Source of the DNA: JBGPQJ01 sp963709295
GTDB taxonomy: Bacteria; Chloroflexota; Anaerolineae; Anaerolineales; Villigracilaceae
DNA: 64,000 nt
Assembly: GCA_963709295.1 (NCBI GenBank)
Contig: CAVPVW010000003.1
Coordinates: 372,001 to 436,000, forward strand
Reading direction: 5' to 3'
Positions 1-10,015 of this stretch are shown piece after piece. The stretch's first letter is position 1, and every line of letters begins with the position of its first letter. The notes below the pieces were generated by a model, which was not told the DNA's origin, searched no databases, and saw only the letters and a program-made list of their open reading frames with translations. A program made the position numbers and the translations under genes.

Positions 1-2349
1 TTGATCAACAAGGGCTACCACGTGGCAATTTGCGAACAGATGGGCGACCAACCGGAAAAGGGGATTTTCACACGCAAGGTTGTAAGGGTCATTACGCCGG
101 GTACACTTATAGATTCGAACCTGTTGCCAGGTGATGCAAACAATTACCTGGCGTCTGTCACGATCGATGACGGAAAAGCAGGCATCGCCTACCTGGATAT
201 TTCCACCGGAGAATTCGCAGCTACCGAAATATATCTTGGAGATGGAAACTCTATAAGGGCAGAAATCACACGGATCAATCCGGCTGAAATAGTTTTTCCC
301 GATAACCTGATACTCCCGACTGGAATTCAAGGACATCAAACCCCCTGGCCTGCTTGGCGTTTCGAAACCGGTCGCTCAACCGAGATGTTGTTGTCGCATT
401 TTGGAACATCCACATTGGAAGGATTTGGCATTAAACCCTACCCGTTGGCGACCCGTGCTGCTGGAGGGATTCTCCAATACCTCAAGGAAACCAATGGCGA
501 AGCGGTAGGTCTATTAACTGCCCTGAGAGTCTATTCCACATCCGAATTTATGGTCCTTGACAGCGCCACGCGGAGAAATTTGGAGCTGACCGATACGCTT
601 GAGGGTGAACTTAAAGGCTCCTTACTGGGAACATTGGATGCCACCATGACTCCAATGGGAAAAAGACTGATCAGGCAGTGGGTCAGCCAACCGCTTTTGG
701 ATGATGTAAAAATCAGAAAACGCCAGGACGGCGTTGATGCACTTCTCCGAAATTCCATGTTAAGAGCGGATCTGCGTTCCAAACTTAAACCTTTGTCAGA
801 CATTGAAAGGTTGGCTAATCGAATCCTGGCAAATCGCGCCTTGCCACGCGACCTTGTTGCTCTTCGGGAATCGCTAAGACGACTTCCATCCCTCATCGAC
901 ATATTCACTGACGATGCTACCCAGGACCTCCCCGTAGCCCCTCTTGATCCGTGCGAGGATGAATTGGCGCTGCTGGAAACGTCAATCGAAGAAGATCCTC
1001 CTCAAACTCTGCAAAACATCGGGATCATACAGACAGGATACTCATCAGAACTGGATGGTGTGGTCGAAGCATCCCGGCATGCAAGGGATTGGATCAATAA
1101 CCTTGAAACCGTGGAGCGTGAGCGCACCGGAATAAAAACTCTCAAAGTAGGCTACAACAAGGTATTTGGCTACTATATCGAAATTTCCCAAGGGCAAATT
1201 GCGAACGCGCCGACCGACTATATTCGCAAACAGACATTAGTCAACGCTGAAAGATACATCACCCCGGAAATGAAGGAATACGAGACACTTGTGCTCAATG
1301 CCGAGGAACGGATTCGAGAAATTGAAATCCGGCTTTTCAAAGAAGTGTGCTCGCAATTATCTTATACCGCTAACCGATTATTACAAACCGCCCGAACTTT
1401 GGCCGAACTCGATACCCTCGGATCATTAGCAGAAGTTGCCGCGCTCAATGGTTACGTTCGACCGATAATCAATTCGAGCGGTACTCTTGAAATCCACGAA
1501 GGAAGGCATCCGGTAGTCGAGAAAAGTCTACGAGATGAACGGTTTGTCCCAAACGACATCCTATTCGAACAAGGGGAAATCGTCCGGGTTATCACTGGTC
1601 CAAACATGTCCGGCAAGTCGACGTATTTGCGGCAAGCCGCATTGATTGTGCTGATGTCGCAAATGGGTTCATTCGTGCCTGCGCAATCCGCGCATATTGG
1701 CATCGTCGACCGTATTTTCACCAGAATCGGCGCAAAGGATGAAATTCATTCCGGCCATTCCACATTTATGGTTGAAATGGTCGAGACGGCCAATATCCTC
1801 CACAACGCAACGCCGAGATCCCTGCTAATCCTTGACGAAATCGGGCGCGGGACTAGTACCTACGATGGCGTATCGATTGCATGGGCTGTTGTTGAATATA
1901 TTCATAACCACCCTTCAGTAAGAGCGAAATCCCTTTTCGCCACCCATTATCACGAACTCACGCAATTGGCGAATTTACTGCCGGGAGTAAAAAACTACAA
2001 TGTCGCTGTGACGGAAGCGGATGGGCAGGTCGTGTTCCTGCACAAGATCATTGCAGGAGGCGCGGACAAGTCTTACGGCATTCATGTGGCTCAATTGGCC
2101 GGCCTTCCCAAACCGGTCATACTGCGTGCAAATGAAATAATGACTGAACTCGAGAAAACTTCAGGGAGAACTGTAAGAATAAACGATTTTGAACCACAAC
2201 AAATCGCACTCTTCCCTGAAACAAATCCGCTTCTTGAGGAAATCCACAACATTGACATGAATAGTCTGTCGCCCATTGAGGCTTTGAACAAGCTTTACGA
2301 GTGGCAGACAAAATACTCAAAATCCTCCAAAGATCACGCGAGCAACTGA
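1..2349 (+). CDS. mutS: DNA mismatch repair protein MutS, 5' end cut off by window
   Basis: MutS recognises base mismatches and small loops and, with MutL, starts mismatch repair. The visible 782 residues begin inside the mismatch-binding domain I (the ICEQ and RKVVRVITPGT motifs normally lie near residue 95-110), so roughly 90 N-terminal residues lie outside the window and the first codon shown is not the real start. The Walker A motif GPNMSGKST is near residue 533 of the fragment, Walker B LLILDEIGRGTSTYDG near 613, and the FATHYHEL motif follows. The C-terminus (SPIEALNKLYEW) is the usual MutS tail, so the 3' end is complete. It converges on hppA with a hairpin in the 70-base gap. Confidence 0.97.
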   Translation: MINKGYHVAICEQMGDQPEKGIFTRKVVRVITPGTLIDSNLLPGDANNYLASVTIDDGKAGIAYLDISTGEFAATEIYLGDGNSIRAEITRINPAEIVFPDNLILPTGIQGHQTPWPAWRFETGRSTEMLLSHFGTSTLEGFGIKPYPLATRAAGGILQYLKETNGEAVGLLTALRVYSTSEFMVLDSATRRNLELTDTLEGELKGSLLGTLDATMTPMGKRLIRQWVSQPLLDDVKIRKRQDGVDALLRNSMLRADLRSKLKPLSDIERLANRILANRALPRDLVALRESLRRLPSLIDIFTDDATQDLPVAPLDPCEDELALLETSIEEDPPQTLQNIGIIQTGYSSELDGVVEASRHARDWINNLETVERERTGIKTLKVGYNKVFGYYIEISQGQIANAPTDYIRKQTLVNAERYITPEMKEYETLVLNAEERIREIEIRLFKEVCSQLSYTANRLLQTARTLAELDTLGSLAEVAALNGYVRPIINSSGTLEIHEGRHPVVEKSLRDERFVPNDILFEQGEIVRVITGPNMSGKSTYLRQAALIVLMSQMGSFVPAQSAHIGIVDRIFTRIGAKDEIHSGHSTFMVEMVETANILHNATPRSLLILDEIGRGTSTYDGVSIAWAVVEYIHNHPSVRAKSLFATHYHELTQLANLLPGVKNYNVAVTEADGQVVFLHKIIAGGADKSYGIHVAQLAGLPKPVILRANEIMTELEKTSGRTVRINDFEPQQIALFPETNPLLEEIHNIDMNSLSPIEALNKLYEWQTKYSKSSKDHASN

Positions 2350-2365
2350 TAAATTAGCCGCACAA

Positions 2366-2401
2366 AAAACAGGCCTGTCATTTTTCCGACAGACCTGTTT
2401 T
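2366..2401. terminator. bidirectional terminator between mutS and hppA
   Basis: A 14-bp stem with one mismatch pairs 2366-2379 with 2388-2401 around an 8-base loop. The arms end in AAAA on one side and TTTT on the other, so the hairpin can end transcription from both convergent genes. Confidence 0.8.
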
Positions 2402-2419
2402 CGTAACAAGCGATGGGAA

Positions 2420-4762
2420 TTAGGCTGCCAAATCGGTCATTGGCGCCTTTGACCTGGTGATTGCCCAAATCGTTGCAGCCAAAAGCGCAGCTGCAACAAC
2501 AGCCACCCCCCAATTCAAAGTGCCATCTTGATTTTGCAGACCAAACTTCACAATGATTGGTGCAGCAAGTAGGCTGACCAGGTTAGCAACTTTGATCATG
2601 GGATTCAAAGAAGGACCAGCAGTGTCCTTGAGAGGATCGCCGACGGTATCGCCAACGACGCCTGCCTTGTGGCGCTCGGATCCCTTGCCGGTATTGGCAG
2701 CCAGATCTCTGGGTTCGTCCTCGATTGACTTCTTGGCATTATCCCAGGCGCCACCGGCATTGGACATGAAAACCGCCAGCAGCTGACCAGAAAGGATGAT
2801 CCCAGCCAGGAAACCTCCCAGCGCCTCAACCCCCAACACCAACCCGATGATCAGTGGCATTAACACTGAAATCGTTGCCAGCGGGACCAATTCCTTCTGA
2901 GCTGATGCAGTTGAAATCCCAACAACCTGCCCATAATCGGGTGTGACCGTTCCTTCCATGATCCCGGGGATTCTAAATTGACGCCTTACTTCTTCAACAA
3001 TTCTCCCAGCCGCACGACTGACTGCCCGAATGGAGAGTGAACTGAACAGCCAGGGCAGCGCCCCGCCCAAGAGTAACCCGACAAAGACCCCGGTCTCTGA
3101 GATACGCAAACCTGTTGCCGCCAGTCGTACGTCCTCCTGAATATTGAGCAATGCCTGTGCCCGACTGACATCCGTTATGAAAGCTGCGAACAAGCTTACC
3201 GCAGCGATTACGGCGGATGCAATTGCCACGCCTTTTGTAATTGCTTTCGTTGTGTTTCCAACCGCATCCAAATCAGCCATAATTTGGCGAGCTTTCTTTG
3301 TTTCTTCATCATGCATGTCGTGCCAAGCCATCTCACCGATACCATTCGCATTGTCGCTGATCGGGCCGTACGAATCCATGGCGACATTATTACCCGTATG
3401 GCTGAGCATGCCTATGCCGATCATGGCGATAGCGTAAAGCACATAAACGACACCGTCCTGGCTGTACAATGCCATCGCCAATAGGAAGCTGATGACAATG
3501 ACCACAACCGCCCACACGCTGGATTCCATTCCCGTGGAAAGCCCCGAAAGGATCGTCGTGGCGGGTCCGGTACTCGTTGATTTGACGATTTCTTTGACCG
3601 GTGGTTTTTTGGTCGAAGTGAAGTAGGAGGTGAGTGGATTAAAGGCCACTGCCAGACCGACACCTATTGCGGTAAGGGCAGCAAGACGCCAGTCATCGGC
3701 ATATGTGACCGCTAGAATAAACGAGATCAAAACCGTAAACACACTGGAAACTTCATAGGAGCGGAACATGGCTTCTTCAGCATCATGCGCGCGTAAAAAC
3801 TTGATCGGAAACTTCTCCCAGATCGGAACCGTGAATGTCCCCAGCATGGAGCTGATCACGCCGACAGCGCGGATAATTAGCGGATACACAATCCACTTGA
3901 GGTCACCTGTGATGGCAACTAATGTTAGGCCAAGAATCAATCCCGAAACAATCGTGACTTCGTACGACTCGAAGATATCCGCGGCCATACCGGCACAATC
4001 GCCCACATTATCACCGACCAAATCCGCGATCACTGCAGCATTCCGAGGATCGTCCTCCGGGATATCTTTTTCAACCTTGCCGACTAGATCAGCGCCAACG
4101 TCAGCAGCCTTGGTATAGATACCGCCGCCTACACGCATGAACAAAGCGACCAAGGTGCCGCCAAAACCAAAACCGAGCAGAACGTCGGGGGCAGCTTTTC
4201 CAAACAAGATGAAAATTAGGGTGCCACCTAAAAGACCCAGACCATCGGTCAGCATGCCGGTTATTGTTCCGGCATAATACGCGATGGATAGCGATTCATT
4301 AAACCCTCTACGGGAAGCAGAAGCCACCCGGATATTTGCCTGCACCGCCATTCGCATTCCCCATTGACCGACAATAATTGAGAATGTCGCTCCCATTAGA
4401 AAGGCGAACGAACGTCCAACGGCGATGATCGTCGAAGTCATTTGAGGCCCGTACGCTGCAAACTCCTCTTGCGCTTCGAGACTGGGAAGAACGATATAAA
4501 CGCTGAAAAACATCACTGCAAATAAGATACCCACGATCGGCAGGATGGTCTTGAGCTGCTGATTTAAGTACGAATCTGCGCCTATGCGAATAGCATTCCA
4601 AATTTCTTGCATCTTTGGGGTGCCTTTATCCTTCTTCAGCACTACTGTGCGCAACCACCAGGCATAGGCAAGGCTTACAAAGGCGGCAAACAGGACAAAA
4701 AGAATGGCGATCTGTTCAAAATCATTCAATCCGTGACGACTTCCCATTCCAAAAATATCCAT
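2420..4762 (-). CDS. hppA: Membrane-bound K+-independent H+-pyrophosphatase
   Basis: This is an integral membrane pyrophosphatase that couples PPi hydrolysis to proton export. The 780-residue protein is almost entirely transmembrane helices. It carries the substrate-binding motif DVGADLVGKVEKD near residue 220 and the VGDNVGDCAGMAADIFES segment near 250-265. The GNTTKA signature near residue 502 has Lys where K+-dependent enzymes have Ala; in this family that Lys marks K+-independent, proton-pumping members. I chose the ATG at 4762 because GGAGG lies four bases upstream, although the frame stays open another 11 codons. It converges on mutS and is divergent from rpoD. Confidence 0.95.
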   Translation of the reverse strand: MDIFGMGSRHGLNDFEQIAILFVLFAAFVSLAYAWWLRTVVLKKDKGTPKMQEIWNAIRIGADSYLNQQLKTILPIVGILFAVMFFSVYIVLPSLEAQEEFAAYGPQMTSTIIAVGRSFAFLMGATFSIIVGQWGMRMAVQANIRVASASRRGFNESLSIAYYAGTITGMLTDGLGLLGGTLIFILFGKAAPDVLLGFGFGGTLVALFMRVGGGIYTKAADVGADLVGKVEKDIPEDDPRNAAVIADLVGDNVGDCAGMAADIFESYEVTIVSGLILGLTLVAITGDLKWIVYPLIIRAVGVISSMLGTFTVPIWEKFPIKFLRAHDAEEAMFRSYEVSSVFTVLISFILAVTYADDWRLAALTAIGVGLAVAFNPLTSYFTSTKKPPVKEIVKSTSTGPATTILSGLSTGMESSVWAVVVIVISFLLAMALYSQDGVVYVLYAIAMIGIGMLSHTGNNVAMDSYGPISDNANGIGEMAWHDMHDEETKKARQIMADLDAVGNTTKAITKGVAIASAVIAAVSLFAAFITDVSRAQALLNIQEDVRLAATGLRISETGVFVGLLLGGALPWLFSSLSIRAVSRAAGRIVEEVRRQFRIPGIMEGTVTPDYGQVVGISTASAQKELVPLATISVLMPLIIGLVLGVEALGGFLAGIILSGQLLAVFMSNAGGAWDNAKKSIEDEPRDLAANTGKGSERHKAGVVGDTVGDPLKDTAGPSLNPMIKVANLVSLLAAPIIVKFGLQNQDGTLNWGVAVVAAALLAATIWAITRSKAPMTDLAA

Positions 4763-4795
4763 GGTTCCTCCACGAGCAATTGGAAATATAATCAA

Positions 4796-4815
4796 TTCAC
4801 GCCTAGTGGCGTGAA
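4796..4815. promoter_or_regulatory. 8-bp perfect palindrome in the hppA leader
   Basis: TTCACGCC at 4796-4803 and GGCGTGAA at 4808-4815 form a perfect inverted repeat with spacer TAGT, 34 bases upstream of the hppA start codon. It lies just downstream of a possible hppA promoter, where an operator or a 5' leader hairpin would sit. No regulator can be named from the sequence. Confidence 0.4.
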
Positions 4816-4826
4816 GGATTTTAATA

Positions 4827-4854
4827 ATTTTACACTATCTTGCGTTTAATACAA
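4827..4854 (-). promoter_or_regulatory. possible sigma-70 promoter of hppA
   Basis: Read on the minus strand this is TTGTAT, a 16-base spacer and TAAAAT, about 65 bases ahead of the hppA start. The -35 match is only partial, so this is a tentative call. Confidence 0.35.
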
Positions 4855-4912
4855 TCATTTACAGCGTGATATATGTAATTTATTAGGATTTCATTAGAGT
4901 TCATTAAGCCAC

Positions 4913-4941
4913 TTGACTTTGGTTTTTATTTTTTGTATAGT
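4913..4941 (+). promoter_or_regulatory. sigma-70 promoter upstream of rpoD
   Basis: TTGACT at 4913-4918 and TATAGT at 4936-4941 are separated by exactly 17 bases, a near-consensus vegetative promoter. It would give rpoD an untranslated leader of roughly 215 bases. Confidence 0.7.
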
Positions 4942-5165
4942 AATAGACGGTCTATTGGAAAGGCCTGCATCTTCCGGATTGCAGTGCTTTTCTTTTCTGA
5001 ATGCTAATCATCATACTTCCTGGATTTTCCTGGGGATTTGGATTGTAACGCAATTCTTTCCGTATGGCATAACGGACGGACCGCGCCTAGAAATTGCCCA
5101 TTTCCGCATGGTGTAAATGGGTATTGAATTATGATGTAAAAAAGAGTATTCTAATTCTGATTAAT
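4942..5165 (+). other. long rpoD leader without a convincing gene
   Basis: This lies in the only gene-free stretch of more than 300 bases (4763-5165). Apart from the promoters and palindrome listed separately, I see one weak hairpin, CCCATTT at 5097-5103 pairing with AAATGGG at 5115-5121. No small gene with a ribosome site is apparent. The length of the leader could allow post-transcriptional control of rpoD, but no known riboswitch fold is recognisable. Confidence 0.4.
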
Positions 5166-6413
5166 ATGAAGGACAAGAAAATTAAGAAACGCATCGAAGA
5201 CCCCATATTGATAGGCGTCGAGGAAGAGGACGATGAGTATTCTGCGCTTTCCAGGCTGATTGAACTTGGACGCCAGAAATCCTACGTCACGATCGACGAC
5301 ATTTTGCATTTCTTCCCTGAAGCTGAGCAGGACGTTGAGCAGCTCGAGGAGGCGTTTGCCGCGCTTCTCAGCGCTGGAATTCCATTTATCGAAGACGCAT
5401 CCACTGTCGAGCCTTCTGAAGATGAATTAATTGCCGCAGAAAGTAAGGAATCTGAGGCAGAAGCTGAACCTGATCTCGCGCTGGACGACTACCTCGCCAA
5501 CATCGATACCGACGACACGATCGGCCTTTATCTCAAAGAAGTCAGCCGAGTCCCGCTCCTGACTGCGGAGGAGGAAGTGGAGTTGGCTCAGCGTATCGAG
5601 AGAGGCCGCATGGCGAGGGAAGAGCTCGCCAAAGGTAACGTCAACACCCGCCGCCGTCTGGAATTGCGCCGTCTCATCGAAGATGGTTGGGCAGCCCGCG
5701 AACATCTCATAACCGCCAATTCACGTCTTGTGATCTCCGTCGCCAAAAAATACATGGGAAGAGGCGTTCCCTTCCTTGACTTGATCCAGGAAGGCAACAT
5801 TGGCTTAATCCGCGCGACCAAGAAATTCGACTACCGGCGTGGGCATAAATTTTCCACTTATGCCACGTGGTGGATTCGTCAGGCTGTGACCCGGGCGATT
5901 GCCGATCAGGGCCGCACCATCCGCGTTCCCGTACACATGGGTGACCAAATCAATAAGTTGCTGAGAGTCCAGCACCAACTGACTCAGCGCTTAGGACGTG
6001 AGCCATCCGTGGAGGAATTAGCAGACGCTCTGGAGGTTCCCCCCAAGAAAGTCGAGAACATGATCCAGGTGGCCAGGCGACCTTTGTCCCTCGAGACCCC
6101 CACCGACGATGAGGAAGATTCCGTTCTGGGAGACTTTATTGAAGACGACGAGGCCGCGCCTCCTGACGATACAGCCACTTACAACCTGCTTCGCGAGCAT
6201 CTGAGCGAGGTGCTCAATGGGCTTCCTCCGCGTGAAGTGAGGATTTTGCAGCTTCGATATGGATTGCTCGATGGACAAGCTTACACATTGGAAGAAGTCG
6301 GGCGAAAAATGGGTGTCACTCGCGAACGGGTTCGTCAGATTGAAGCTCAAGCCCTCAGCCGATTGCGGCACCCATCTATTCGCAGGAAGCTGCGAGATTA
6401 TCTAGGGGAATAG
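5166..6413 (+). CDS. rpoD: RNA polymerase primary sigma factor RpoD
   Basis: This 415-residue protein is a group 1 sigma factor. A region 1.1-like N-terminus with the YVTIDDIL motif and an acidic linker is followed by region 1.2 (DTIGLYLKEV, near residue 113), region 2 with GNIGLIRATKKFDYRRG and FSTYATWWIRQA (about 183-250), region 3, and region 4 ending in the TRERVRQIEAQALSRLRHP helix-turn-helix (350-410). The ATG at 5166 is chosen because the protein then begins MKDKKIKK; the in-frame extension back to 5094 has no homology-like content or ribosome site. A strong promoter lies upstream and a strong hairpin follows the stop codon. The surrounding genes appear unrelated. Confidence 0.95.
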   Translation: MKDKKIKKRIEDPILIGVEEEDDEYSALSRLIELGRQKSYVTIDDILHFFPEAEQDVEQLEEAFAALLSAGIPFIEDASTVEPSEDELIAAESKESEAEAEPDLALDDYLANIDTDDTIGLYLKEVSRVPLLTAEEEVELAQRIERGRMAREELAKGNVNTRRRLELRRLIEDGWAAREHLITANSRLVISVAKKYMGRGVPFLDLIQEGNIGLIRATKKFDYRRGHKFSTYATWWIRQAVTRAIADQGRTIRVPVHMGDQINKLLRVQHQLTQRLGREPSVEELADALEVPPKKVENMIQVARRPLSLETPTDDEEDSVLGDFIEDDEAAPPDDTATYNLLREHLSEVLNGLPPREVRILQLRYGLLDGQAYTLEEVGRKMGVTRERVRQIEAQALSRLRHPSIRRKLRDYLGE

Positions 6414-6414
6414 C

Positions 6415-6448
6415 AACAAAGCCTCTGACTCGCGTCAGAGGCTTTGTT
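6415..6448 (+). terminator. rpoD terminator
   Basis: A perfect 15-bp stem pairs 6415-6429 with 6434-6448 around a TCGC loop, starting two bases after the rpoD stop codon. The following T-tract is short. Confidence 0.8.
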
Positions 6449-6457
6449 AAATAGAAA

Positions 6458-8415
6458 ATGACCCTCACTAAGACAAAAAAAATCCATGTGCTGCCAGCGA
6501 TCCTTCTGTTGGGTGGGATTCTCGCCACAGGAAGGTTTTTTTTTCCTGAAAGAAATTTTAATACTATCGGTGCACGAGCGGCCTTACCGGATGCAGCTTT
6601 CGCGCTTGGGCTATGGCTATTGGTATGCGTGATTGCCATTGGAGTTGGCCGATTTCTCGTCCAAACCTTTTTCACCACATATGAATTTTCCAAATTGGAA
6701 AGATTAATAATCTTCACCGGACTTGGATTGGGGGTGATAGGGAGTGGCATTGCCATTCTGGGTTTCGCCGGCTTGCTTCAACCTCCTTTCATAATCTTCT
6801 GGCTTCTCTTATGTGCCCTCACTTGGGGTACAGACAAGGTTTCTCTTGGTCGTCCCCAATTCCCTGAAGAACTGCCTGCCCGGGCAGTTCTCTTTGCCGG
6901 TGGTTTGATCTTAGCTATGACAGTTCTGCAAGCTCTAACACCGCCTTGGGACTACGACGGATTAATGTATCACCTTGAGGGACCGCGGCGATTCCTGGAA
7001 GCCGGGCGAATTTATTACGAACCGGATATCTGGCAGGCAAATGGACCATTTCTTGTTGAAATGATCTTCAGTATTGGATTAGCCTTGCGGACAGATACTT
7101 TCCCAAAGTTGATTCATCTGTCCTTTGCGGTACTACTGATTCTCTCCTCTTACACGTTTGCCAACCGATTCCTTGGCCGCAAACATGCTTGGACGACCAC
7201 GGCGATTTTACTTGGTATCGCAATCCTGCCTTATTGGGCGTCATGGGCTTATGCAGATTTCGCCTGGGCATTTTACGATTTTGCGGCATTATATCTGGTC
7301 GCATTATGGACCCATTACAAAAAATCCACGTTTTTTACTTCTCGCTGGTCTTTTCTCAGGCTTCGCTTTGGGCACAAAATACCTGGCAGCCAGCGGAACA
7401 CTTTTTCTCTTGGTTTGGATCCTGTGGGAAACTCGGCGGGAACGCTTATCCTCAATTATCCGAAGTACCTCATTTTTTCTCATTCCAGCATTGGCACTTG
7501 GTGTTCCCTGGTGGATTAAGAACCTGATGCTAATCGGTAATCCCGTATTCCCTTTCATATTCCCTGTGCCAGGCTGGGATGCTGAGCGAATTTCTTTGTT
7601 GATGACCTATCTAAAGAGCTTTGGCACTCGGGAAACTGTCTTGGATTACCTGCTTCTACCGATCAATATCTATATGCGCCATAATCTTTTCGGGACATTT
7701 TCGCAGGAAATTCCCAGTCTGCTGTTTCCGATATCGCTGTTCTATGTGTTTCAAAGGAATAACCGATTACTCAACCGGGTCGGGCTTTATGCGGCCAGTA
7801 TATTTATTTTTTGGGCAGCGGGATCGCAGCAGTCCAGGTTCCTCCTTCCAATTTTTCCTTCCCTTTCTATCTTGACAGCTTGGGTTCTGTTATCCATTCC
7901 CTCAATTAAAATTCAAAGGATTGTTCTAGGAAGTCTTGTCGGAAGTTTAACATTAATTACCCTAATCTATCAGGGGCTATATTTTAATAAAGTACGTCCT
8001 CTCCCGGTATTCCTCGGGCTAGAATCCAAGGATGGATTTTTATCAAGGACAATTTTTATTTACGAAAGTCATAAATTCATTGACTCAGAATTGCCACCCG
8101 AGGCAAAAGTCCTGACCCTTTGGAGTGGACAATCCTATTACTGCCGGAAATGTTTACCTGACTTCAGATCAATCTGCCTGGATGGCTCTTACATTACGAA
8201 ATAACAATATGGACGCAGTCGCAACTGAAATCAGGAAAAAAGGGGCGTCCCACGTGCTATTCAGTGGTGGCGATTATGTTTGGTTCAAGAACTATCATAA
8301 TCCGAATGGCAGCATGAACGGGACATTAGCCTCCTTCTCGGATTTTGTCCAAGAATGCGGAAAAGAAGTTTACAATGACCTTGTGTTCACCATGTATGAA
8401 TTAAAATGCCCATAA
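6458..8415 (+). pseudogene. GT-C/GT39-like membrane glycosyltransferase, two frameshifts
   Basis: Three reading frames in succession (6458 to about 7335, then to about 8163, then to 8415) encode one multi-spanning protein of about 650 residues. The first luminal loop has WDYDGLMYHLEGPRRFLEAG, which resembles the acidic loop of GT-C polyprenyl-phosphate sugar transferases. Later segments (GFALGTKYLAA, VPWWIKN, GNPVFPF) and the soluble C-terminus (EIRKKGASHVLFSGG) are typical of Chloroflexota GT39-like proteins. Removing one T from the T6 run at 7331-7336 and one from 8163-8164 restores a continuous frame. Its sugar and acceptor cannot be predicted. It is the first of four consecutive broken membrane genes. 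Confidence 0.75.
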
Positions 8416-8437
8416 TCTACTTACAGGAGAGTTCTTG

Positions 8438-9863
8438 ATGAAGTTTGTTCTTCCAAAACTCAGGGATATCCTTTTTATCGCCATCTTTATTGGAGTGGTC
8501 CTTGCTGGCCAAAGGTCCTTGAATATCGACGGGGATCTTGGTCGGCATATTACGCTAGGGCAATTTATCATTGAGCGAAAAACGATCCCTGACAACGACA
8601 TGTTCTCGCACACTATGCCCGGAGAGCCACTGACACCACATGAGTGGTTGGCAGAGGTCATGTACGCAATCTCATATCGACTACTATCCCTGGATGGCGT
8701 GGTTCTATTGGAAGCACTGCTTATCGCATTAACAATCGCCTGGATTTTTTCCGATTCATACGACCGGGGAAAATCCTTTGCTCTGGCAACGCTCTTCAGT
8801 ATTTGGGCAGCTGCCATGTCAAGTATCCACTGGTTGCCCCGTCCGCACCTTTTTACGTTCCTTCTATTAGCTATCTGGACGACAGAGATAAGAAAAATCG
8901 CCACGGGAATCAAGTTTTCCATCTGGTATGTCCCCTTACTGATGATCGTTTGGGTGAATACTCACGGGGCTTTCATATCCGGATTCGTGGTTTTGGGATG
9001 TTACTTGATCGGAACTGTCTTTGAGCATCGTGACAGTAAAAAAAGTGACACCAACAAGAGTGCGCAAAAACGATTGGTCATCGCCGGAGGGCTATGCTCT
9101 CGTGGCAACGTTGTTCAACCCTGCGGGCTGGAAAATATGGCAGACGAGCATCGGATACGTGACCAACTCATACCTTACGAGTCACACCATGGAATACTTA
9201 TCGCCAGATTTTCACCAGGCAGGATTCTTGGCCGTTTTTGGGAATGCTAGGCTTCATCATCCTGTTATTTAGTCGAAGTTGGAGCAAGCTAGCCATCCAG
9301 AAGGATTACTAATTTCCTCATGGGCGATCATGGGACTGGTCAGTGCAAGAAACATCCCTCTATTTGCGATTATTGCAACGCCCATCCTTGCTGCTTACTT
9401 CGCGCACTTTGCCAGTAGCAATCGATCCATAATCACATTCGACAGGGTAATCGGCAATGCAGATCGCCAACTAATCGGAATGATTTGGCCGCTTGCTGTT
9501 ATCTCGATTTTAGTTTTCTCGATTTTGTTCAGAGGCGAAAATCGATTCTTCAACGATAATGTGAACTACAGCTTCGATCCAACAGTTTTTCCTGTCGAGG
9601 CAGTAAATTGGCTCGAGCGGAATCCACAAGACGGAAATATGTTCAATTATTTCACCTGGGGTGGCTACTTGCTTTATAGGCTTTGGCCCAGCAAAAGGTG
9701 TTCATTGATGGACAAACAGATTTTTATGGCGAGGAATTGACCCGAGAATATGGGACGATGAATTAACCTGGACGATGGGTGGGAATCCGTGCTACTTAAG
9801 AATGACATTGCCTGGATAATTATCCCCTCCGATTCCGACCTTGCAAATTCACTTAAATTATAG
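8438..9863 (+). pseudogene. GT-C-like polytopic membrane protein, about five frameshifts
   Basis: The ATG at 8438 has AGGAGA seven bases upstream. The N-terminus shows the DGDLGRHITLGQFI and TPHEWLAEVMYA segments of a Chloroflexota membrane family related to GT-C transferases. The frame then shifts near 9094-9100, 9235-9241, 9291-9300 (loss of a base), 9693-9696 (loss of an A) and 9763-9764. Family-like pieces continue in each new frame: LFNPAGWKIW, SARNIPLFAIIATPILAAYF, NPQDGNMFNYFTWGGYLLYRLWP, FIDGQTDFYGEELTREYG and DIAWIIIPSD, with a stop at 9863. Such a density of lesions in one gene argues for a true pseudogene, although uncorrected assembly indels remain possible. Confidence 0.75.
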
Positions 9864-10015
9864 CCAAATCTGGAGGATTATTTACGATGATCGAGACCTC
9901 GGTAATATTTCGTAGACAAGACATAGAACCTTGATATGCGCTGCAATTATTAACTCCAATACAAGTTCTTTGTGCACAGCGAGGTGCAATTTATGATTTG
10001 CTCGATAAGACCAAT

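Noticed and set aside
1452..1721. Antisense open frames over mutS, and similar ones over hppA, rpoD, coxA, ssnA and xdhD
   Set aside because: They are low-complexity, lack ribosome sites and homology-like motifs, and lie opposite strongly conserved coding frames.
7158..7600. Programmed +1 ribosomal frameshifting as the explanation for all breaks
   Set aside because: No shared slippery codon pair or downstream stimulator is visible across sites, and one gene needs about five shifts.
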